11,573 nt of DNA from contig CAYYJM010000207.1 in assembly GCA_964471755.1 (NCBI GenBank), forward strand, positions 1 through 11,573. Reading direction: 5' to 3'. The notes beneath the pieces were generated by a model. The model was not told the origin of the DNA and did no database searches. It saw nothing but the letters and a program-made list of their open reading frames with translations. This DNA is from CAYYJM01 sp964471755. Lineage in GTDB: Bacteria; Planctomycetota; Planctomycetia; Gemmatales; Gemmataceae. The position numbers and the translations under genes were made by a program. Numbering within the stretch: the stretch's first letter is position 1; the number at the start of each line of letters is the position of its first letter. Positions 7,260 through 11,573 of this stretch are shown here, one piece after another.

Positions 7260-7364
7260 ACTTTTTTGGACTGCGGCGATGCTTCGCCGCTCTGACTTTC
7301 TGACTTGTCTGGATCGTCAGGAAGACAGCCAGAGCGGCGAAGCATCGCCGCAGTCCAAAAAAGT
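7260..7364. repeat. Large palindromic element: 35-bp perfect inverted repeat with nested hairpins
   Basis: The left arm (7260-7294, from ACTTTTTTGGACTGCGGCGA onward) is exactly complementary to the right arm (7330-7364). The arms are separated by 35 bases. Pairing continues outward to 7255/7369 with one wobble position, and part of the spacer (CTGAC/GTCAG) can also pair. Each arm contains its own small hairpin, GCGGCGA-TGCT-TCGCCGC (7273-7290) and its mirror at 7334-7351. The element fills most of the 151-bp gap between the DHPS-like gene and pabB. T-runs lie at the outer ends of the arms, not after the stem on the transcribed strand, so it is not a standard terminator. Its form suggests a small non-coding mobile or REP/MITE-like repeat. 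Confidence 0.9.
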
Positions 7365-7385
7365 TAGAAAGGAAGAACGATCCGG

Positions 7386-8786
7386 TCATGGCGTTTTCTT
7401 CCGCTGCTTGCGGTCGCGGTGGCTCTCCTCCGGCACCGTCAGGAAGCCCCAGCGCAGGGCCTGGTCCTGGACGTAGTTTTTGCCCAGCGTCAGGGCCGTC
7501 ATCGCCTTGGCCAGCTCGTAGCCGAGGTAGAAGGCGTGCGATGCGTCAATCTCTCCGCGAGCCAGCATCGCGTCGAAAAGCTCGAACGGGTCGCTGGCCT
7601 CGACGTGCATCTGGCCGTTCATGGCGTGCAGCAGGCCGGTCTCGGCGAACAGGCGAAAGTTCGGATCGGTGATCCGTGCGGCCAGGTCGGCCAGGGTCTC
7701 CGCACCGTGTTCGCGTAGACGTGGATCGCGCAGCAGAACCAGGTCCGGCTCGCGGTGTTTGGGCAGCACCCGGTGCGTGCAGGCGTGATAGACCAGGCGT
7801 CGGGCCAGAGCCAGTTCGCGGACACACGATCGACACCAGTTGATCACCTGCGTCGTCAACACGCTGCGGATGCCGAGTTCCTGACAGAAACCGAGCAGGA
7901 CGACGTTGACGCCGGCCGAGTCCACGTCGGTCAACTCGGTCAGGTTGCCGACGCCCATCATCATCTCGGCAGCCGGGAACCGCCGGCGCGTGTCAAGGTA
8001 TCGCCCCAGCGACGCGGCGAAGCCAAGGCCGATCGGCTCGACGACCGGATCGATCCGGAAGCGGATGCCGGCGGCGTCGAGTTTCTCGATCACCGGAACG
8101 AGGCTGTCCAGGTCGTGGATCGGCTCGGGCAGGACGATCACCTCGAAGTCGCCGCGATCGCGCCAGGTACAGGCCCGATCGACGTTCGTCGCGTTGACGC
8201 TGAGGACGAGTTCCGCCCCGGCGTCGAGGCCGGCTTCCACCTCGGCCGAATCGAACGAATCGACCGAGACGCGCAGGCCCGCCGCGCGCATCTGACGAAC
8301 GGCTTCTCCGAGCCCGGCCCAGGTCGAGCCGGGATCGCAACCCAGATCGATGATGTCGGCTCCGTCGTCGGCCAGGATGTGGGCCTGACGCAGGATCTCG
8401 TCCAGCGGCAGGCGGGGAGCGTGGTTGATCTCGGCGAGAATTTCGATGTCGTGTCGTCCGTAGTCGTCCGTGGCCCGGCTGGTCGTCTGGAAGTACTCGG
8501 GCAGATCCCGCAGATCGATGGGGCCGCGCTCGACCGGCTTGCCCGTCTTCTCGACGAGAACGGCGAGGTCGCCCTGGCACAGGCCGGGAAGCAGGACACG
8601 ATCGATTCCCTCGGGCACGTCGAGATGGCGAGCGATCCACGGCGTCGTGGCCAGGGCGACCACCGTGATGGGCAGGACGGCGACGTGGACCGTGACGCCG
8701 ACGCGCGGGCCGAGATCCTCCAGCATCCGCCGGAGGGACGGCTCGGCCAGTTTGCCGGTCACGAACAGCACCTGCGTCGTGTTCAT
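7386..8786 (-). CDS. Dihydropteroate synthase-like protein (DUF6513 N-terminal domain)
   Basis: This is a 466-residue cytoplasmic protein. Residues 1 to about 115 form an N-terminal domain starting MNTTQVLFVTGKLAEPSLRR, of the kind named DUF6513 in planctomycete proteins. A pterin-binding TIM barrel follows (about 115-310), with DIIDLGCDPGST (144-155), RVSVDSFD (172-179), LSVNAT (195-200), RIDPVVEP (244-251) and MGVGNLTELTD (277-287). The C-terminal part is family-specific, and the tail is basic. It is longer than folate-pathway FolP (about 280 residues). It resembles the DHPS-related proteins of archaea and of bacteria with methanopterin-linked C1 metabolism. A role in making a pterin cofactor from p-aminobenzoate is inferred, supported by pabB downstream. 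The ATG at 8786 follows AGAACGACAGG, a weak ribosome site. It is the first gene of the minus-strand cluster. Confidence 0.85.
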   Translation of the reverse strand: MNTTQVLFVTGKLAEPSLRRMLEDLGPRVGVTVHVAVLPITVVALATTPWIARHLDVPEGIDRVLLPGLCQGDLAVLVEKTGKPVERGPIDLRDLPEYFQTTSRATDDYGRHDIEILAEINHAPRLPLDEILRQAHILADDGADIIDLGCDPGSTWAGLGEAVRQMRAAGLRVSVDSFDSAEVEAGLDAGAELVLSVNATNVDRACTWRDRGDFEVIVLPEPIHDLDSLVPVIEKLDAAGIRFRIDPVVEPIGLGFAASLGRYLDTRRRFPAAEMMMGVGNLTELTDVDSAGVNVVLLGFCQELGIRSVLTTQVINWCRSCVRELALARRLVYHACTHRVLPKHREPDLVLLRDPRLREHGAETLADLAARITDPNFRLFAETGLLHAMNGQMHVEASDPFELFDAMLARGEIDASHAFYLGYELAKAMTALTLGKNYVQDQALRWGFLTVPEESHRDRKQRKKTP

Positions 8787-9116
8787 CCTGTCGTTCTACC
8801 CGGCGGCAGGGGGAGCGGGTAGAGGTGTCCGGCCCGGCACTTGAGAAAATCGCACACGAATGAGCCGACTCGCCTGGGAATCTGGTGAAACTGTGACGGT
8901 GGCAGCGATCGCGCTTTTCGTCATGCCGGGAAACCGCACCGGGTCGGGCCATTGGAGTTAACCCAGGCCGCCCGAGTGTGACGATAACGATGCCAGGTGG
9001 GAGAGGAAGCCCACGAGCTGGGAGGCTTCCCGGCTGCCCGGTTTGATCATCGGGCCCCAGATACCCATCCAGGCGCGGAGTTCTGCGCCGGTTGCTCCTG
9101 CGAGAGGAACGGAACC
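8787..9116. other. Divergent intergenic region between the DHPS-like and export genes
   Basis: These 330 bases contain no convincing gene. They should hold the promoters of both divergent transcripts, but I could not identify a convincing -35/-10 pair for either. A 7-bp inverted repeat, CTACCCG (8796-8802) with CGGGTAG (8816-8822), lies 9 bases before the DHPS-like start. Another, GGAAGCC (9005-9011) with GGCTTCC (9024-9030), lies upstream of the export gene. An in-frame ATG at 8997 would extend the export protein by 40 residues, but that stretch does not look like a signal peptide. Confidence 0.6.
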
Positions 9117-10850
9117 ATGGCTCTCGGGATCTGTGGCGTTCACAGAGTGGGTGACGTTGGTCGGATCCTGGGCCCGAGGCTCATTGGTCTGGCTTCCTTG
9201 CTGATTGGTTGTCTGCTGGGGACTGGTTGTCAGACCATGGTGCCTGGCGTACCATCGGCGACCGGGGCGGCAAGTACTCCTCATGGCGTGTTCGCTCACA
9301 TGCGGACCATGAACCCCGCCTTGCCGATCCCTGGCGTGGCCGGTCCAGGCGGTGGTTCGCCGGCCGCCACTCTCTCCCCTCCCACCACTCAGGAAACGGC
9401 CGAGCCGGAGCGGGCTCCGCGCGGCGTGATCGCACACCTGTTCCCCACTCCGCAAGCGGTCCCCAGCGGGACTACACCCGGGACCGGGGTTCCGGCCCCC
9501 CCCTACTACACCCCGCCAACCCCTGCCGCTGGCCAGGTCATGCCCACGACCTTGCCCATGCCCATGCCCGCCAGGACCGGACTGCCGGGCCTCGCCGGTG
9601 TGGCCAGCACCTGGTCTCCGATCGATCGTGGCCAGGGCCAGGCGGCCCTGTCGGGCAGCGCTCCACGACCCTTGACCGCCAGCGATCGGGGCACGGGTAT
9701 CCAACAGCTCGGCAATCGGCAATCGATCCAGGAACCAGGCCGGATCTCTCAGATTCCCGTGACTACCCTCCCGGGGTCGCAGTTGGCCTACCAGTCCTCG
9801 CCCCCCACGACCCACAGCACGAGCATGCGACCGCGTGGCGGACGTGCGGACGATCCGCCGGGGAAGACGGAACCCGAGGTGCTGCCGAAGCCCCGAACCC
9901 CGTCGTCGCTCCCGGATCCGAAGACCACCGAGAAGCCGGCGGCCACCCATAGCGGGCCGGCCATGGTCGATGTCGGCCCGGTGGCACCGCTGTATCCGCC
10001 GCACGGTTCGGCGGTTGCCTACGCCCCCACGGCCTGTGGCACCACGCCGATCACCGATGCGTTCATGCATCTGAAACAGAAGTTCTATGCCATGCAGACG
10101 GCCCAGCCGATCAAGGACGCCCCACCAGTGCCGCGCGATGCGCCACGGGAGTTCGAGAAGCGATCGCTGCCGCCGTACATCATCGAGCCGCCCGACGTGC
10201 TGCTGATCGAGTCCACGGCGGGCCTGAAGGATCAGCCCATCATCCTGGAGCATCGCGTCCGGCCCGATGGGACAGTGGGCCTGGGGATATACGGCCAGGT
10301 CTACGTCGCGGGGATGACCCTGGACGAGGCCAAATGCGCGATCATCAAGGTTCTCAGCTCTCGTCTGAAGGAAGTGAGCGAGCGAAACACCAACGTGGAC
10401 ATCATCGGCTACAACAGCAAGAAGTACTACGTCATCACCGACGGCGGCGGCTACGGTGAGCAGGTCTTCCCGTTCCCGATCACCGGCAACGAGACCGTCC
10501 TGGACGCCCTGGCCAACATCAACGGTCTGCCGGCCGTCGCCTCGAAGAAGAATATCTGGGTCGCCCGTGCCACCCCGGACGGGGCACCGTATCCGCGCGT
10601 CATGCCGGTGGACTGGAAGGGCATCGCCCAGTATGGCTCGGCCGCGACGAACTTCCAGATCCTGCCCAACGATCGGATCTATGTGAAGGCGGACCACCTC
10701 ATCTCGGTGGACACGAAGCTCGCTCGCATCCTGTCGCCGATCGAGCGCATCCTGGGCACGACCCTGCTTGGCACCGCGGTCGTCAACTCGATCCGCAACG
10801 GCGGCCGGAGCAACAACAATTCGGGAAGCAACAACTTCGTCAATCCGTGA
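9117..10850 (+). CDS. Polysaccharide biosynthesis/export (Wza-like) outer-membrane lipoprotein
   Basis: This 577-residue envelope protein probably forms or joins an exopolysaccharide export channel. The N-terminus has a hydrophobic segment (LIGLASLLIG) ending in Cys32 (LIGC) and Cys38 (GTGC), either of which could be the lipidated cysteine. Residues about 40-340 are low-complexity, rich in Pro, Gly, Thr and Ser, and unlike the compact Wza of enterobacteria. A Poly_export domain begins near residue 353 with YIIEPPDVLLIE, continues through HRVRPDGTVGLGIYGQVYVAGMT, and is followed by an SLBB-like segment (YYVITDGGGYGEQVFPFPITG) and LPNDRIYVKAD. A short amphipathic C-terminal helix region (about 535-555) precedes an Asn-rich tail. 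The ATG at 9117 is supported by GAGAGGA upstream. The next gene lies 115 bases downstream on the same strand. No Wzc, Wzx or glycosyltransferase gene is in the window. Confidence 0.88.
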   Translation: MALGICGVHRVGDVGRILGPRLIGLASLLIGCLLGTGCQTMVPGVPSATGAASTPHGVFAHMRTMNPALPIPGVAGPGGGSPAATLSPPTTQETAEPERAPRGVIAHLFPTPQAVPSGTTPGTGVPAPPYYTPPTPAAGQVMPTTLPMPMPARTGLPGLAGVASTWSPIDRGQGQAALSGSAPRPLTASDRGTGIQQLGNRQSIQEPGRISQIPVTTLPGSQLAYQSSPPTTHSTSMRPRGGRADDPPGKTEPEVLPKPRTPSSLPDPKTTEKPAATHSGPAMVDVGPVAPLYPPHGSAVAYAPTACGTTPITDAFMHLKQKFYAMQTAQPIKDAPPVPRDAPREFEKRSLPPYIIEPPDVLLIESTAGLKDQPIILEHRVRPDGTVGLGIYGQVYVAGMTLDEAKCAIIKVLSSRLKEVSERNTNVDIIGYNSKKYYVITDGGGYGEQVFPFPITGNETVLDALANINGLPAVASKKNIWVARATPDGAPYPRVMPVDWKGIAQYGSAATNFQILPNDRIYVKADHLISVDTKLARILSPIERILGTTLLGTAVVNSIRNGGRSNNNSGSNNFVNP

Positions 10851-10866
10851 TGCAAGGCGTGGCGGC

Positions 10867-10890
10867 ATCCGGGGGATTCTTCCTCCGGAT
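10867..10890 (+). other. Stem-loop in the export gene/small secreted gene interval
   Basis: ATCCGGGGGA (10867-10876) pairs with TCCTCCGGAT (10881-10890) around TTCT, forming a 10-bp stem with one G-U pair as RNA. It starts 16 bases after the export gene's stop. No T-run follows, so it may partly end the transcript, or protect its 3' end, before the next gene. Confidence 0.4.
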
Positions 10891-10965
10891 CCTCGACTCG
10901 GAACGCGGGACAGGGTAGGCTGAAGGAAGAGAAACACCCCGAAGGCACCGATGCGGAGGTTGATC

Positions 10966-11415
10966 ATGCTTCGACAACTGACCCTGGGTTTGCTTGTGCT
11001 GGGTGTCTACCTGGCCGTCGAGACACCCGCCCAGGCGCAGCGGCGGGGAACGTCGACGCTTCGCTCGCCGTATACCAACCGAGGAAACATCTCCGGGCCG
11101 TTTGGTCGCCCCCTGCTGAGTCCGTACCTGAATCTGCTGCGCGGCGGCAACACGGCGGCGAATTTCTATGCCGGCGTCGTGCCGGAACAGGCGGCCCGGA
11201 ACAACTTCGCGGCCATGCAGAACAGCATCGGCCTCCTGGACAACGAGGTGGCTGGTCTGGCCGCCGGGGCCGGGGCCCAGGGACCGGACTACTACATCGA
11301 CACGCTGCCCGGCACCGGACACCGCACCTACTTCGGCAGCCCCAACAGCATGATCGGACAGAGTGCCCCTGCGGTTCGGCCGACCCTGCTGCCGCAACGA
11401 TCCCAGAGACGATAA
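10966..11415 (+). CDS. Small secreted planctomycete-type protein of unknown function
   Basis: The predicted product has 149 residues. A signal peptide (MLRQLTLGLLVLGVYLAVET, probable cleavage after AQA at residue 24) is followed by a mature part of about 125 residues rich in Gly, Asn, Ala and Arg. Two blocks look conserved in planctomycete proteins that I recall: LSPYLNLLRGGNTAANFYAG and, near the C-terminus, PGTGHRTYFGSPNSM. No enzyme motif, cysteine pair or membrane anchor is visible in the mature part. The ATG at 10966 is chosen over the one at 10951 because GGAGG lies six bases before it. The gene follows the export-lipoprotein gene and precedes a strong terminator, so an envelope or extracellular role is plausible but unproven. 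Confidence 0.8.
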   Translation: MLRQLTLGLLVLGVYLAVETPAQAQRRGTSTLRSPYTNRGNISGPFGRPLLSPYLNLLRGGNTAANFYAGVVPEQAARNNFAAMQNSIGLLDNEVAGLAAGAGAQGPDYYIDTLPGTGHRTYFGSPNSMIGQSAPAVRPTLLPQRSQRR

Positions 11416-11430
11416 CCTCCCTCTTCCCCT

Positions 11431-11486
11431 CCGCCCGGCGCATCCCTCCCCCGAAGGTGCGCCGGGCGGCTCCCTTTTCTCTCTCG
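11431..11486 (+). terminator. Rho-independent terminator after the small secreted protein gene
   Basis: CCGCCCGGCGCA (11431-11442) and TGCGCCGGGCGG (11458-11469) form a perfect 12-bp, very GC-rich stem around a 15-nt loop. It is followed on the plus strand by CTCCCTTTTCTCTCTC. It begins 15 bases after the stop codon and ends the plus-strand unit. Confidence 0.88.
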
Positions 11487-11503
11487 CCGAGCCGGTTGCG
11501 CTG

Positions 11504-11573
11504 TCAGGCAGGCGGCGTGTCGTCCGGCGGTTGACGGAGGGCCTGGGCGACGGTGCCCAGGCGCGTCTGGCCG
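11504..11573 (-). CDS. Probable C-terminal end of a gene entering from the right edge (partial)
   Basis: Read on the minus strand from the right edge, one frame stays open for 22 codons and ends in TGA (11506-11504). The tail encoded is TRLGTVAQALRQPPDDTPPA. The position, tail-to-tail with the plus-strand gene just beyond its terminator, and a helical stretch followed by a Pro/Asp-rich tail suggest a real C-terminus. No family can be named from so little sequence. Confidence 0.4.
   Translation of the reverse strand, partial: GQTRLGTVAQALRQPPDDTPPA

Noticed and set aside
7235..7345. A 37-residue N-terminal extension of PabB from an ATG at 7345
   Set aside because: The extension is translated from the palindromic repeat. 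The ATG at 7234 has a good ribosome site and starts where PabB homologues usually begin.
7260..7364. The palindromic element as an ordinary intrinsic terminator
   Set aside because: On the transcribed minus strand the stem is followed by AGTCAGAACC, not a T-run, and the arms are far longer than a terminator needs.
7755..8822. A 355-codon plus-strand frame opposite the DHPS-like gene
   Set aside because: It is a shadow frame with low-complexity composition. The opposite strand has pterin-binding motifs throughout.
9541..9575. CCCATG-type short tandem repeats in the export gene, as a phase-variable tract
   Set aside because: Only a few imperfect units are present and they sit in frame within a generally Pro-rich region; slippage is not supported.
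8958..10967. A 669-codon open frame on the minus strand, antisense to the export lipoprotein gene
   Set aside because: There is no recognisable domain and no good ribosome site. The plus strand encodes an unmistakable Poly_export protein there.

Overview
The window is GC-rich, densely coding DNA, most likely from a planctomycete of the Gemmata/Gemmataceae type. The main evidence is a DUF1549/DUF1553 protein with Ig-like domains and a haem-like CX4CH motif, a proline-rich Wza-like export lipoprotein, a small secreted planctomycete-type protein, and a dihydropteroate-synthase-like protein of the kind found in archaea and in bacteria with methanopterin-linked C1 metabolism. This lineage call rests on family knowledge, not on a search.

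Layout, left to right. Positions 1-60 hold nothing recognisable. On the minus strand follow a secreted S8 (subtilisin-like) peptidase (61-1296), a strong intrinsic terminator (1421-1459), and the large DUF1549/DUF1553 gene (1485-4030). That gene is interrupted by a 10-N assembly gap that breaks its frame. Next come a GAAA-loop hairpin and a small DUF3467 gene (4177-4536), which is divergent from a plus-strand tRNA-Arg(UCG) (4679-4752).

A minus-strand cluster follows, in transcription order: a DHPS-like protein (8786-7386), aminodeoxychorismate synthase component I PabB (7234-5876), a DUF433 antitoxin-like protein (5813-5553), and a SagB/ThcOx-type nitroreductase (5518-4796). PabB supplies the p-aminobenzoate branch and the DHPS-like protein is a pterin-binding TIM barrel, so the first two genes make a pterin/C1-cofactor pair. 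Between them sits a 105-bp near-palindromic element with 35-bp perfect arms and a nested hairpin in each arm. Between DUF433 and SagB are about ten codons that look like the start of a deleted DUF5615 toxin gene, in frame with SagB.

After a 330-bp divergent intergenic region, the plus strand carries a polysaccharide-export (Wza-like) outer-membrane lipoprotein (9117-10850), a small secreted protein (10966-11415) and a strong terminator (11431-11486). The last 70 bases probably hold the C-terminus of a convergent minus-strand gene.

No CRISPR array, insertion sequence, rRNA or phage gene was seen. The best candidates for something undescribed are the palindromic element, the truncated toxin-antitoxin remnant fused to the nitroreductase, and the pairing of the DHPS-like protein with PabB.
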